From Candidatus Arcticimaribacter forsetii (GTDB lineage Bacteria; Bacteroidota; Bacteroidia; Flavobacteriales; Flavobacteriaceae): DNA of 64,000 bases. The stretch covers positions 1,633,501-1,697,500 of the forward strand of contig NZ_OU342399.1 in NCBI RefSeq assembly GCF_910589745.1, given 5' to 3'. This document shows positions 34,663-44,298 of this stretch, piece after piece. How positions within the stretch are numbered: the first letter of the stretch is position 1; every line of letters begins with the position of its first letter. The translations under genes were made by a program, and so were the position numbers. The notes under the pieces are model-generated. The model searched no databases. It was not told the origin of the DNA and saw only the letters and a list, made by a program, of their open reading frames with translations.

Positions 34663-35916
34663 ATGGATGCTACCAATCTTTCTCGCTCTGATCGATTAAA
34701 ATCTAAACTTAAGGACTTTGGTCCTGCATTTTTTATTATTGGATATGTAGTTGGTACTGGCAGTGTTACCTCTATGGTAGTTTCCGGAGCAAACTATGGG
34801 CTTAGCCTATCTTGGGCGTTGCTTCTTTCTTGTTTTTTTACCTATTTTTTACTGATCTCAATTAGCAAACTCACCATTATATCTGGAGAAACTTTAATGT
34901 TTAACTTCAAAAAAACATTTGGTAAACCCATTACCATTTTCATCATAACAGCATTAGCGGTCTCAATCGTTTCCTCGGTAATTGGTGTTATGGGTGTAGT
35001 TGCGGAAGTAACCATGGAATGGGTTTCTGTAAAAACCTCCATTTCTTTTCTAAACGGACCTCTTATTTCAACTCTTTTCATAGCTTTATTAATCGGTCTT
35101 TTTTGGACTGGGAAACATGAAAACTTTATTAAAGCCATGAGTATTATGGTCGGCTTTATGGCAGTTGCTTTTTTGGTTACTAGTTTTATGGTGGTTAAAG
35201 AATCTACAAATTCAATCCTTGAATTTTTTCCAAAATTACCCCTTGGAGATAATACAGGACTTATTGTTGCCGGAATGGTTGGTACCACTATGGCGGGTGT
35301 GTGTTTGGTTTCTAGAAGTATTTTAGTACAAGAACAAGGATGGAACCTGAATGATCTAAAAAAAGAAAATAAAGACGCAATGTCTTCTATGGCACTAACG
35401 TTTTTTATCAGTCTTGCGATTATGGTGAGTGCTACTGGAACGCTTTATTTTAAAAATATACCTGTAGACGGAGCTACTGATTTAATGAATGCTCTTGGTC
35501 CTTGGGCTGGAGAATTTGCACTTACTTTATTTACTTTGGGAATTATTGGAGCTGGTTTATCTTCTATTTTCCCAAACCTACTTCTTCTTCCGTGGCTTCT
35601 TGCAGATTATTCAGGAACGCCAAGAAACATGAAACGTCCCTTGTTTAAAGTACTTGTGGTAGGAATTGCTCTGACTGGATTAATTGTTCCAATTGTCGGC
35701 GGGAAACCAGTTTGGATCTTAATCGCATCACAGGCATTGAGCCCATTTATTATGCCACTAATTACATTATTTTTAATCATTTTATTAAATAAAACGGAGG
35801 TAATCAAAACACATAAAGCCTCCCTGGGGATGAATGTTGCTTTGGCTGCAACCTTCCTTTTTAATTGCTACATGCTTTATGTTGCACTGACAGGATTTAT
35901 TAACTTAATGAAGTAA
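34663..35916 (+). CDS. Nramp-related transporter lacking canonical metal motifs
   Basis: A 417-residue membrane protein with about eleven hydrophobic helices in the Nramp superfamily. In canonical Nramp transporters helix 1 has DPGN and helix 6 has MPH, which coordinate Mn or Fe. At the matching places this protein reads VGTGSVTS (near residue 30) and MAGVCLVSRS (near 210), so most metal ligands are absent. It may be a divergent branch with a different substrate. It is followed after 21 bases by manA and the uronate genes, so it may take part in the same pathway. Calling it a metal transporter would be unsafe. Confidence 0.7.
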   Translation: MDATNLSRSDRLKSKLKDFGPAFFIIGYVVGTGSVTSMVVSGANYGLSLSWALLLSCFFTYFLLISISKLTIISGETLMFNFKKTFGKPITIFIITALAVSIVSSVIGVMGVVAEVTMEWVSVKTSISFLNGPLISTLFIALLIGLFWTGKHENFIKAMSIMVGFMAVAFLVTSFMVVKESTNSILEFFPKLPLGDNTGLIVAGMVGTTMAGVCLVSRSILVQEQGWNLNDLKKENKDAMSSMALTFFISLAIMVSATGTLYFKNIPVDGATDLMNALGPWAGEFALTLFTLGIIGAGLSSIFPNLLLLPWLLADYSGTPRNMKRPLFKVLVVGIALTGLIVPIVGGKPVWILIASQALSPFIMPLITLFLIILLNKTEVIKTHKASLGMNVALAATFLFNCYMLYVALTGFINLMK

Positions 35917-35937
35917 ACTACTTCTTAAAAACAAAAA

Positions 35938-37032
35938 ATGAGTGCACACTTAAAGAAATATGCTCAAGTCCCTTTAAAGCAAAAATCTAACCGCGTTTGG
36001 CGAACCTACGAGGGTGGAGCATTAATTGACCGATGGAAAAAAGATTCCTCAGAAGTTGACGGCAGTTTTCCTGAAGAATGGATCATGTCGACCATTACTG
36101 CACGAGGAAATAACAGACCAGAAAATGAGGGGTTATCCCTCATTGAAACCGAAGATGGAATAGTTCCATTGAGAGAACTTATTGATTCTGATAAAGAATT
36201 ATATTTAGGAGCTTCCCTTGCTAAAAAATATGGAACGACTGGGGTTTTAATTAAAATGCTGGACTCTTTAGAGCGACTTACAGTTCAGGTGCATCCAGAT
36301 AAAAATTATGCCAAAACAGTTTTTAATTCTGAATTCGGAAAAACAGAATCTTGGTATATTTTAAACACCCGACAAATCGAAGGTGAAAAAAGTTTTGTTT
36401 ATATGGGGTTCAAAAAAGGAGTCACCAAGGAACTTTGGAAATCCCATTTCGAGAACCAAAACATCCAAGGTATGCTTGATTGTTTACACAAAATAGAAGT
36501 AAAACCCGGGGATGCATTCATGATATACGGTGGCGTACCGCATGCCATAGGTTCAGGCTGTTTTTTAATGGAAGTTCAAGAACCCACAGACTATACAATG
36601 CGGGTTGAAAAAACTACTCCAAATGGACTGAAAATAGGACCCGAATTAATACACCAAGGGGTTGGAGAAGATAAAATGTTATCGTGTTTTCATTACAACA
36701 CCTTTTCTTTAGATGAAGCCTTGAACAACTGGAAAATTAAACCAAAAATTGTAGAACAATCGGATGGATTTACTTTAAAAACATTATTCAACGAAACTCA
36801 TACTAGTTGTTTTGGGTTAAATGAATTACTTTTAAATGGCAGTTATACAATAAAAGGAAATTCAAGTTTCTATGTTATTGTAATTTATTATGGAGATGGT
36901 AGTATTAATTGTAACGGAAAAGAGTACGAATATTCCCAAGGAGATGAATTGTTCATATCAGCAGCAATTTCTGAGATCGAAATCTGTTCAAAAACAGATT
37001 CTAAAATTTTACTCTGCTATCCTCCGTGTTAA
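35938..37032 (+). CDS. manA: Class I mannose-6-phosphate isomerase-like protein
   Basis: A 364-residue cupin-type protein of the class I phosphomannose isomerase family (mannose-6-phosphate to fructose-6-phosphate). Zinc-site elements are LTVQVHPDKNYAKT (near 119-132), GKTESWYIL (near 143) and GGVPHAIGSGCFLMEVQEPTDYT (near 200-222). The C-terminal cupin is complete. Its partner genes concern uronates or polyols. Here it may act on a sugar phosphate derived from mannose or on an unphosphorylated ketose/aldose. Confidence 0.85.
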   Translation: MSAHLKKYAQVPLKQKSNRVWRTYEGGALIDRWKKDSSEVDGSFPEEWIMSTITARGNNRPENEGLSLIETEDGIVPLRELIDSDKELYLGASLAKKYGTTGVLIKMLDSLERLTVQVHPDKNYAKTVFNSEFGKTESWYILNTRQIEGEKSFVYMGFKKGVTKELWKSHFENQNIQGMLDCLHKIEVKPGDAFMIYGGVPHAIGSGCFLMEVQEPTDYTMRVEKTTPNGLKIGPELIHQGVGEDKMLSCFHYNTFSLDEALNNWKIKPKIVEQSDGFTLKTLFNETHTSCFGLNELLLNGSYTIKGNSSFYVIVIYYGDGSINCNGKEYEYSQGDELFISAAISEIEICSKTDSKILLCYPPC

Positions 37033-37046
37033 CAAATTAAGACAAA

Positions 37047-37859
37047 ATGAATTTATTCGAATTAAAAGATAAAGTTATATTGATTACCGGAGGCTGTGGC
37101 GTTTTGGGTGGCGGTATTGCTACCTACTTATTAGAACAACAAGCCACAGTAATTCTATTACATTACAAGAAGGGTCCCTTAATTGAAAAAGTAAATGAAT
37201 TAAAAACAATAAGCGCTAAAGTTTTCGGTTATGTATGCGATGTAGTTGAGGAACAAAGTCTTCAAAAAATAGCAGCTGAAATAATAAAAAACCAAGGGAA
37301 AATTGATGTTTTAATAAATGCCGCAGGAGGAAATAAGCCAGGTGCAACAGTGGGTATAGATCAGTCTGTATTTGAGGTTGATATAGAACAATTTAAAGAA
37401 GTAATTGATCTGAATTTATTTGGAAGTATTATTCCATCTTTAGTGTTTGGTAAAGAAATGGCTGAACAGAAGCAGGGAACAATCATCAACCTATCTTCTA
37501 TGGCTGCAGATAGAGCAATCACAAGAATTATGGGATACTCTGCTTCTAAAGCTGCTGTAGATAATTTTACGAAATGGATGGCGGTTGAATTGGCACAAAA
37601 ATACGGTGATGGGATGCGTGTTAATGCCATTGCTCCTGGTTTTTTTATTGGGAATCAAAATAGAGCTTTATTAACGAATGAAGATGGAAGTTTAACTGAT
37701 CGTGGAAATACAATTATTTCAAATACCCCTATGAATCGTTTTGGAGATGCAGATGAGTTGAATGGTGCAATTCACTATTTATGTACGGAGGCTTCTAAAT
37801 TTGTAACTGGTGTTGTAATCCCTATAGACGGCGGATTTAGCGCGTTTAGCGGAGTTTAA
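37047..37859 (+). CDS. SDR oxidoreductase, probable D-mannonate/fructuronate reductase
   Basis: A 270-residue short-chain dehydrogenase. TGGCGVLGGGIATYL at about residues 14-28 is the nucleotide-binding Gly motif, NAAGG is near 91, and the catalytic YSASK (near 169-173) with upstream Ser (LSSMAADRA) is intact. In Bacteroidota SDRs of this kind next to uxuA are annotated as D-mannonate oxidoreductase, interconverting fructuronate and mannonate with NAD(P)H. The assignment to that substrate rests on the adjacent uxuA (9 bases apart). Confidence 0.8.
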   Translation: MNLFELKDKVILITGGCGVLGGGIATYLLEQQATVILLHYKKGPLIEKVNELKTISAKVFGYVCDVVEEQSLQKIAAEIIKNQGKIDVLINAAGGNKPGATVGIDQSVFEVDIEQFKEVIDLNLFGSIIPSLVFGKEMAEQKQGTIINLSSMAADRAITRIMGYSASKAAVDNFTKWMAVELAQKYGDGMRVNAIAPGFFIGNQNRALLTNEDGSLTDRGNTIISNTPMNRFGDADELNGAIHYLCTEASKFVTGVVIPIDGGFSAFSGV

Positions 37860-37868
37860 ATTAAAAAA

Positions 37869-39047
37869 ATGAAACAAACATGGCGTTGGTTTGGTCCTAA
37901 GGATCCGGTTTCTTTACTTGATATAAAACAAACAGGAGCGACTGGAATTGTTTCTGCCTTGCATTATATTAAAAATGGGGAGGTTTGGCCAATTGATGAT
38001 ATCCTTAAACACAAAATTACTATTGAAGATGCTGGACTTCAGTGGAGTGTAGTAGAAAGTGTTCCCATTCATGAAGATATTAAAACACGATCTGGAAATT
38101 ATAAAACGTACATAAATAACTATAGAATATCTCTTCAAAATTTAGCACAGTGTGGAATTACAACCGTTTGTTATAATTTCATGCCTGTTTTGGACTGGAC
38201 CAGAACTTCCTTAGACTATGAACTTAAAGATGGATCTAAAGCTTTACGTTTTGATGTCACTGCTTTTGCAGCGTTCGAACTTTATATCTTAAAAAGAGAT
38301 GGAGCAACTTCTTCCTACTCAAATGAAGAGCAAGAAGCTGCATTATTATATTTCAAAAAACTCTCTGAAGCTGAAATCACAAAACTATCCAACACCATAA
38401 TTGCAGGGTTGCCCGGTACGGAAGAAGGTTATTCGCTAGAACAGTTTCAAAAGGTATTGAACACCTATTCAAATATTAATGCAGAACAACTAAAAATAAA
38501 TCTGGTTGCGTTTCTCAAGGAAATTATACCAACAGCAGCTGAGAATAATATAAACATGTGCATTCATCCTGATGATCCACCAAGATCAATTCTTGGTTTG
38601 CCAAGGGTTGTTAGTACCGAAGCAGATTTTGATTATCTAGTTCAGGAGGTTCCAAATAAAGCAAACGGAATTACTTTTTGCACAGGATCTTTGGGGGTTC
38701 ATCCTGATAATGACCTGCCAAAGATTTTTAAAAAATATGCTGATCGAATTTATTTTTTACATCTAAGAAATACACTAAGAGATGCGCAAGGTAATTTTCA
38801 TGAAGCAAATCACCTAGAAGGGGACACGGATATGTTTGATATTGTTTCGGAAGTTATCAAAGAAGAAAAACGTCGAAAATCAATCGGAAGATCTGACTCA
38901 CAAATACCCATGCGACCAGACCATGGTCATCAAATGCTAGATGATTTAAACAAAAACACAAACCCAGGTTACTCAGGAATTGGAAGATTGAGAGGCTTAG
39001 CTGAATTGAGAGGCTTAGAATTGGGTATTTATAGAAACTTAATTTAA
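37869..39047 (+). CDS. uxuA: Mannonate dehydratase
   Basis: A 392-residue UxuA, which dehydrates D-mannonate to 2-keto-3-deoxygluconate in glucuronate catabolism. The N-terminal [23 protein letters not shown] is distinctive. Metal-binding regions include [21 protein letters not shown] (near 238-258), [22 protein letters not shown] and [12 protein letters not shown] (near 352-364). Length agrees with the family. The kinase and aldolase steps that follow (kdgK, kdgA) and uxaC are not in the window. Confidence 0.95.
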   Translation: MKQTWRWFGPKDPVSLLDIKQTGATGIVSALHYIKNGEVWPIDDILKHKITIEDAGLQWSVVESVPIHEDIKTRSGNYKTYINNYRISLQNLAQCGITTVCYNFMPVLDWTRTSLDYELKDGSKALRFDVTAFAAFELYILKRDGATSSYSNEEQEAALLYFKKLSEAEITKLSNTIIAGLPGTEEGYSLEQFQKVLNTYSNINAEQLKINLVAFLKEIIPTAAENNINMCIHPDDPPRSILGLPRVVSTEADFDYLVQEVPNKANGITFCTGSLGVHPDNDLPKIFKKYADRIYFLHLRNTLRDAQGNFHEANHLEGDTDMFDIVSEVIKEEKRRKSIGRSDSQIPMRPDHGHQMLDDLNKNTNPGYSGIGRLRGLAELRGLELGIYRNLI

Positions 39048-39052
39048 GAAAC

Positions 39053-39502
39053 ATGAAACCACTAGTATACATCGCTTTATTTTGCTCTGTCCATCTAACA
39101 GGACAAATAACTTCGGATTACTCAGGATTACCAAAAGGAACTCTTGCCAAAAACGTACATCATACCGGAAGAGTTTGGCTCAATTTTATGAGTCAATCAG
39201 ATAGTATATTCAATTACAACGTTGTGCTAGCATCTTTTGAAAAAGGAGCTAAACTAGACTGGCATATGCACCCAGAAGGCCAACAACTTATAATAACCAA
39301 AGGGAAAGGGTACTACCAAGAACGAGGTAAGCCGCTACAAATTGTAAAAAAAGGAGATGTTATTAAAAGTTTGCCCGGTGTGGAGCATTGGCACGCAGCA
39401 ACTCCCTACAGCGACTGTTCATATCTTGCACTTTACTCAGGAGAACCTACGCAATGGCTTGAACCCATTTCAGAAGAAATTTATAGATCATTAGAAGAAT
39501 AA
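39053..39502 (+). CDS. Exported cupin-domain protein
   Basis: A 149-residue cupin with a short N-terminal signal-like segment (MKPLVYIALFCSVHLTGQI). The cupin metal site appears as LDWHMHPEGQQLIITKGKGYYQERG (His-x-His and Glu/Gln) and PGVEHWHAATP. The signal predicts a periplasmic protein. It sits between uxuA and the NCS1-like transporter gene, so an extracytoplasmic role in sugar epimerisation or binding is conceivable. No reaction can be assigned. Confidence 0.75.
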   Translation: MKPLVYIALFCSVHLTGQITSDYSGLPKGTLAKNVHHTGRVWLNFMSQSDSIFNYNVVLASFEKGAKLDWHMHPEGQQLIITKGKGYYQERGKPLQIVKKGDVIKSLPGVEHWHAATPYSDCSYLALYSGEPTQWLEPISEEIYRSLEE

Positions 39503-39532
39503 AATTTTAATTTACAAAGTCATTCAACCTAA

Positions 39533-41248
39533 ATGAAAGAATTTACACACACTCAATTCGAAAAAATAAACGAAGAACAGCTACCAGTTCCAAAACATAA
39601 ATTACATAATTGGACTCATTTTGCTGGTTTATATGCTGCGGAACATGTAGCTGCAACAGAGTTTGTAATTGGAGCAACCTTTGTTGCTTTAGGAGCAAAG
39701 ACCATGGACATTATACTAGGGTTACTCATAGGGAATGTTTTAGCAGTATTGAGTTGGACTTTAATCACTTCCCCTATTGCCGTAGAAACGCGTTTGAGTC
39801 TTTATACCTACCTTAATAAAATAGCTGGAGACTCGATGTCTAAATTATACAATTGGGCTAATGTTTTAATCTTTACAGTCATCTCAGCTGCTATGGTTAC
39901 AGTTTCCTCAACTGCAGTACGTTTTGCATTTAACATTCCAGCTCAACTTGACTGGTATCCGACAAATATATGGTTCATTCTTATAGTATTACTCGTTGGG
40001 ATGTTTGTTGTTTTCGTAGCGATTTATGGATTTAAAGCAGTCTCAGATTTTTCGGGAATTTGTGCTCCTTGGCTATTTACCATGTTTATTTGTGGAGCTG
40101 TTGTTTTAATGCCAGCTCTTTCTCTTGATGTATTGGGAGTAACAATTCCGAGTGACTGGAACGATTTTGTAAGCATTGGAAATCAATCGATTTGGACTGG
40201 AATCAATAGCGACGGCGATCCAGGAATTGGTTTAGTAGAAGTAATCGGTTTTGGATGGGCAGCAAATACGATTACTCATTTTGGCTTAATTGATATGGCC
40301 TTATTGCGTTTTGCTAAGAAAAAATCCTATGGTTTAGCAACAAGTACTGGAATGCTTTTTGGTCATTACATCGCTTGGATTGCAGCCGGAATTATGGGAG
40401 CTGGAACTGCTGTTATTCTTGGAAAATCGATTATTGAACTCGATCCAGGAGATGTTGCTTTCTACGCACTTGGATGGTCTGGGTTTGTTATTGTAATTGT
40501 TGCAGGTTGGACAACTGCAATTACCAATTTATATAGAGCTGGATTAGCAGCTCAAGCAATTTACTCCAATCAATCTAGGAGAAAAACAACTGTAGTTGTT
40601 GGAATAGCGATGGTCATAGTTGCTTGTTTCCCATTTGTGTTTTCACAAATTCTACCCCTATTGACCTATGCAGGTTTAATTGTAGTTCCTGTAGGAGCAA
40701 TAGTTTTTGCTGAACATCAACTATTCCCTAAAATTGGATATACACGATATTGGTCAAAATATCAAAATTATAAAAATAGCTCTCCTGCAGTTCTATCATG
40801 GGCTTTAGGTTTAATTTTTGGCTTTGGACTAAATGCACTCGACGTAATGTCTTTCTACTATCTTTTTATACCTACATGGTTTTTCACTATCCTTGCTTAC
40901 ACTCTATTAGCAGGTAAATTCGGAGCTAAGGAACAATATCCTGAAGAAGTAAAAAAAGAAGAAGAATATAATTTGGCGGTTGATGAATATCATGAAAAAT
41001 TAGAAAAAGAGCAGCCTGAAGTAATTAGAGATCATAGTTTAATGACTAAACTTTTAAGAATTAGTGCATACCTAGCACTTGGCATTACCCTGTTCTTAGC
41101 TTTTAAAACATTATTTAATAGCCCAGATGAAAATACTTACCTAATAAACAGAGATGCTTTTTATCAGATCGGATTTGTATGTACACTGGTATATTTTGTT
41201 ACTGCTTATTGGGCAATGCACCGAGGAAAGGCTTTAAATATTAAATAA
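39533..41248 (+). CDS. NCS1-like (cytosine/purine permease-type) transporter
   Basis: A 571-residue membrane protein with about twelve helices, similar to the purine-cytosine permease (NCS1) superfamily. HNWTHFAGLYAAEHVAATEFVIG near residues 25-47 forms the start of the core, and GFGWAANTITHFGLIDMALLRFAKK lies near 240-264. A hydrophilic loop near 467-500 separates the last helices. NCS1 members normally carry nucleobases, vitamins or hydantoins. In a uronate/polyol cluster this relative may import a sugar acid or polyol, which is inference from context. Confidence 0.75.
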   Translation: MKEFTHTQFEKINEEQLPVPKHKLHNWTHFAGLYAAEHVAATEFVIGATFVALGAKTMDIILGLLIGNVLAVLSWTLITSPIAVETRLSLYTYLNKIAGDSMSKLYNWANVLIFTVISAAMVTVSSTAVRFAFNIPAQLDWYPTNIWFILIVLLVGMFVVFVAIYGFKAVSDFSGICAPWLFTMFICGAVVLMPALSLDVLGVTIPSDWNDFVSIGNQSIWTGINSDGDPGIGLVEVIGFGWAANTITHFGLIDMALLRFAKKKSYGLATSTGMLFGHYIAWIAAGIMGAGTAVILGKSIIELDPGDVAFYALGWSGFVIVIVAGWTTAITNLYRAGLAAQAIYSNQSRRKTTVVVGIAMVIVACFPFVFSQILPLLTYAGLIVVPVGAIVFAEHQLFPKIGYTRYWSKYQNYKNSSPAVLSWALGLIFGFGLNALDVMSFYYLFIPTWFFTILAYTLLAGKFGAKEQYPEEVKKEEEYNLAVDEYHEKLEKEQPEVIRDHSLMTKLLRISAYLALGITLFLAFKTLFNSPDENTYLINRDAFYQIGFVCTLVYFVTAYWAMHRGKALNIK

Positions 41249-41254
41249 AAATCG

Positions 41255-42763
41255 ATGGATTTAATTCAACTCAATCAGCAAAGCATTCATTCTCTAGAAC
41301 CTCAACTTGGGATTCCAAAATACGATAGGAAATCAATTAAAACAGGAATTATTCATGTCGGCGTAGGTGGTTTTCATCGTTCGCATCAGGCATATTATAT
41401 GCATCAATTACTTTGCGATTCTGATAATTCAGACTGGGGAATTTGTGGTATTGGTTTAAGAGCCGGAGACCAAAAAATTGCTCAGGTCTTAAAAGAACAA
41501 GATGGACTATATACACTTATAACTCAACACCCTAATGGAAAGGAAGGCTATGAAGTAATTGGATCTATAGTAGACTTTATTTTTGCTTTTGAAACACCTC
41601 AAATCGCTATTGACAAAATGGCACATCCAGACACTAAAATTGTTTCGTTAACGATTACAGAAGGAGGATACAATTTTAATCCCAATACCGGTGACTTTGA
41701 CTTTGAAAACCCTGAAATTCAACAAGAACTTAAAAATCATAATCAACCTAAAACAGTATTTGGATATTTAACAGCGGCTCTCAGAAAAAGAAAAGCTAAA
41801 GGCACTCCTGCTTTTACAATTTTATCCTGTGACAACATCCAACACAATGGAGATGTAGCACGTAAAATGCTTTTATCTTTTGCTCAAAAACAAGATCCGA
41901 CACTTGCGGATTGGATCGCTAATGAGGTTTGTTTTCCAAATTCAATGGTAGATAGAATAACACCTGTTACACCTAAATCAGCAATTGAATTTTTACAAAA
42001 CAAATACAGTATAAAAGACGCATGGCCGATTGTCTGTGAACCTTATATACAATGGGTAATTGAAGATCGTTTTTCTAATGGAAGACCTCCCTTAGAAAAA
42101 CTTGGTGTCCAATTTGTCCCGGATGTTACACCCTATGAGAAAATGAAAATCCGTTTGCTTAATGCTGGTCACTCAACTCTAGGAATCCCAGGAGCCGTTC
42201 ATGGTCACGCCACCATTAATGCCTGTATGGAGGATAAAATCATTGCTCGATTTATGCGTGAATTTATGGACCAAGAAGTAACTCCTATTCTTGACGAGGT
42301 TCAGGGCATCAATTTAACCGAATACAAAAACAATTTAGAAGATCGTTTCTCAAACCCAAACATAAAAGATGGTGTTAGCAGAATTTGTTCAGAAAGTTCG
42401 GCTAAACTTCCTAAGTTTTTGATTCCTACACTTCTTGAAAATTTAGAAACAGGAGGAAGTATTAAATATGCAACTTTCATTCTATCCGTTTGGGGATATT
42501 ACAGTGCTAAAGAGGTTGATAATAAAGCAAATGAAATTGAAATACTTGACGCTCGTAAAGAGGAGTTACATCATGCGGCAAGTGGTTTTGAAAAAGACTC
42601 TATTAGTTTCCTTAGGATTTCTGATATTTTTGGGGATCTACTAGAAAAGGAAAGATTTGTGAAACTTTATTTAAAAATGTCTGAAGCTTTATTTAATGAT
42701 TCAGATATTCATAAACAAATCAAATTAATCTTTGAGGATAATTACACTTTAGATTTAAATTAA
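41255..42763 (+). CDS. Mannitol dehydrogenase family (polyol/fructuronate) oxidoreductase
   Basis: A 502-residue long-chain polyol dehydrogenase. The N-terminal NAD-binding segment is IIHVGVGGFHRSHQAYYMHQLL (near 33-54). The catalytic motif with Lys, Asn and His is KMKIRLLNAGHSTLG near 300. The family includes mannitol 2-dehydrogenase, arabinitol dehydrogenase and fructuronate reductase (UxuB). As the SDR upstream could already do the mannonate step, this enzyme may act on mannitol (to fructose), which would fit a brown-algal diet. Sequence alone does not decide. It is the last gene of the plus-strand cluster. Confidence 0.85.
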   Translation: MDLIQLNQQSIHSLEPQLGIPKYDRKSIKTGIIHVGVGGFHRSHQAYYMHQLLCDSDNSDWGICGIGLRAGDQKIAQVLKEQDGLYTLITQHPNGKEGYEVIGSIVDFIFAFETPQIAIDKMAHPDTKIVSLTITEGGYNFNPNTGDFDFENPEIQQELKNHNQPKTVFGYLTAALRKRKAKGTPAFTILSCDNIQHNGDVARKMLLSFAQKQDPTLADWIANEVCFPNSMVDRITPVTPKSAIEFLQNKYSIKDAWPIVCEPYIQWVIEDRFSNGRPPLEKLGVQFVPDVTPYEKMKIRLLNAGHSTLGIPGAVHGHATINACMEDKIIARFMREFMDQEVTPILDEVQGINLTEYKNNLEDRFSNPNIKDGVSRICSESSAKLPKFLIPTLLENLETGGSIKYATFILSVWGYYSAKEVDNKANEIEILDARKEELHHAASGFEKDSISFLRISDIFGDLLEKERFVKLYLKMSEALFNDSDIHKQIKLIFEDNYTLDLN

Positions 42764-42858
42764 AATCTAACTTTCCCATGCGTATTGATAGCTGAATTGA
42801 ATCGAAGTTAAAACATAAAGCAGGAAAAATCCGAATTACAAAACAAAATTTAATTGAG

Positions 42859-44004
42859 TTATTCAAGTAAATTATGAGGGTATTCTTTACTCCGGTTTTG
42901 AAAACTTAAAATACTATTTTTTAAAACAATCCCTTGGTCTACATTGATAGCATTAGATATTGTTTTATTTTTTTTCCAAGACTCTCTTCCTTCCACAACT
43001 GAAGGCAAATGTGGAATTAACGCAGCAGATAAAGATCTTGAAGAACTTTCCCAATAATAGCTCGGAGTATGGTCTACCGCATAATAATCAATGTCATCTA
43101 TAGAAATCATTGGATTTTTAAATGAAGTAGGCTTCGCAAAATAAAATCCCATTCCTTCATCACAGCTAACGTCAATAATAAGTGTTCTTGACTTTAACAT
43201 TCCCTTTTCTTCTTCTTTAACGTAATCAATAGGGTCATCGGTATTCTGATACGTCCCATTAATAATAATTTCGGACTCATTGATCAGTTCCAATAAAGGT
43301 CGCTCTGAGCCATCATGCTCTACCACAATCATTCGGGCCTCATTTTCCTTTCCTTTTCTAATTCTATTATAATGCACATCTAAGACCTCTTCCCTAACCT
43401 CTTCATCTGTGCGTTGAACACATATAGTGATATCCCGATAACCATGGGCTTTTAAAGCATAAATAGCCCCTCTACTCACAGCGCCAAAGCTAAAAATCAA
43501 CACTTTACGTTGATTTCCATAATGTCCATCAATACCTTTTAACTGGAGCGCATGAATTACTGCGCTATACCCCGCTATTTCATTATTTTTATAAAACGTA
43601 TGTCTTCTTTTTTGACCATTAGAGCTCCACATATACATATCTTCAAATGCAATCAAAGTCAATTTTTTGTCTATTGCAATTTGAGTAATTTCTTTTTGTT
43701 GAGCACAATGAGGGTACCCCCAAATAATACCTCCCGTTTTAAGCTCCTCCAAATCCGCTAAAACTGGCTTAGCGATAATAACATCTCCAATATCTCTTAA
43801 AATTTCACTTCGAGTGGCTATTCCTCCTGTTAATTCAGAAATTTCTTGATCTGAAATATGAAAAGAGTTTCCATAACCTTTTTCAAAAATTAACTGTTTT
43901 CGTATGTTTTCAGGAAGTCTAGAGAGATGTTCTGGATGAATTGGAAATCGTCTTTCGTCTTCTTTTTTTGAAGTTCCAATAACACCCATTTTTAAAAAAG
44001 TCAT
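42859..44004 (-). CDS. N5-(carboxyethyl)ornithine synthase-like / alanine dehydrogenase family protein
   Basis: A 381-residue protein of the alanine dehydrogenase / transhydrogenase N-terminal superfamily. The start MGVIGTSKKEDERRFPIHPEHL resembles alanine dehydrogenases and lactococcal CeoS, which reductively condenses ornithine with pyruvate. A Rossmann region lies at KVLIFSFGAVSRGAIYALKAHGY (near 165-187), with LIIDVSCDEGMGFYFAKPTS near 275. It could be CeoS, a saccharopine-dehydrogenase relative or another opine-type enzyme. It is a single gene facing the uronate cluster. Confidence 0.75.
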   Translation of the reverse strand: MTFLKMGVIGTSKKEDERRFPIHPEHLSRLPENIRKQLIFEKGYGNSFHISDQEISELTGGIATRSEILRDIGDVIIAKPVLADLEELKTGGIIWGYPHCAQQKEITQIAIDKKLTLIAFEDMYMWSSNGQKRRHTFYKNNEIAGYSAVIHALQLKGIDGHYGNQRKVLIFSFGAVSRGAIYALKAHGYRDITICVQRTDEEVREEVLDVHYNRIRKGKENEARMIVVEHDGSERPLLELINESEIIINGTYQNTDDPIDYVKEEEKGMLKSRTLIIDVSCDEGMGFYFAKPTSFKNPMISIDDIDYYAVDHTPSYYWESSSRSLSAALIPHLPSVVEGRESWKKNKTISNAINVDQGIVLKNSILSFQNRSKEYPHNLLE

Positions 44005-44135
44005 AATTTATAAATTGAAACATATTACAAACTAATGAGATTTGTAAAACGTAAGATTAAAATTATTATGATTGATTTTTTTGCTAGCAACCAGGCATTA
44101 AGTTGGTCATTAGAATTTCATAAATCAAAATAAGA

Positions 44136-44160
44136 TTAAGACTTATTCAATAAGTCTTAA
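44136..44160. repeat. Inverted repeat in the 44005-44298 gap
   Basis: TTAAGACTTAT (44136-44146) and ATAAGTCTTAA (44150-44160) are a perfect 11-bp inverted repeat with a 3-base loop. It lies between the UDG-like gene and the CeoS-like gene on the minus strand. There is no T run, so it is either an operator or an mRNA stem. Nothing else in this 294-base, very AT-rich gap looks functional to me. Confidence 0.45.
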
Positions 44161-44298
44161 CAATTAAATGAAGTCAACGAAAGGAAGTAATATTTGATAA
44201 ATAATATTTCAAGTAAGGTAAACTTAAAATTATGTTTTACAGAATATTAAAGGATTAATATTAAAAAATATTTTCTTAAAAAATAAAGAACTTGAGCT

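Noticed and set aside
44035-44133. 32-codon plus-strand frame in the 44005-44298 gap
   Set aside because: No promoter, no hydrophobic or conserved pattern, isolated in AT-rich DNA; likely chance.
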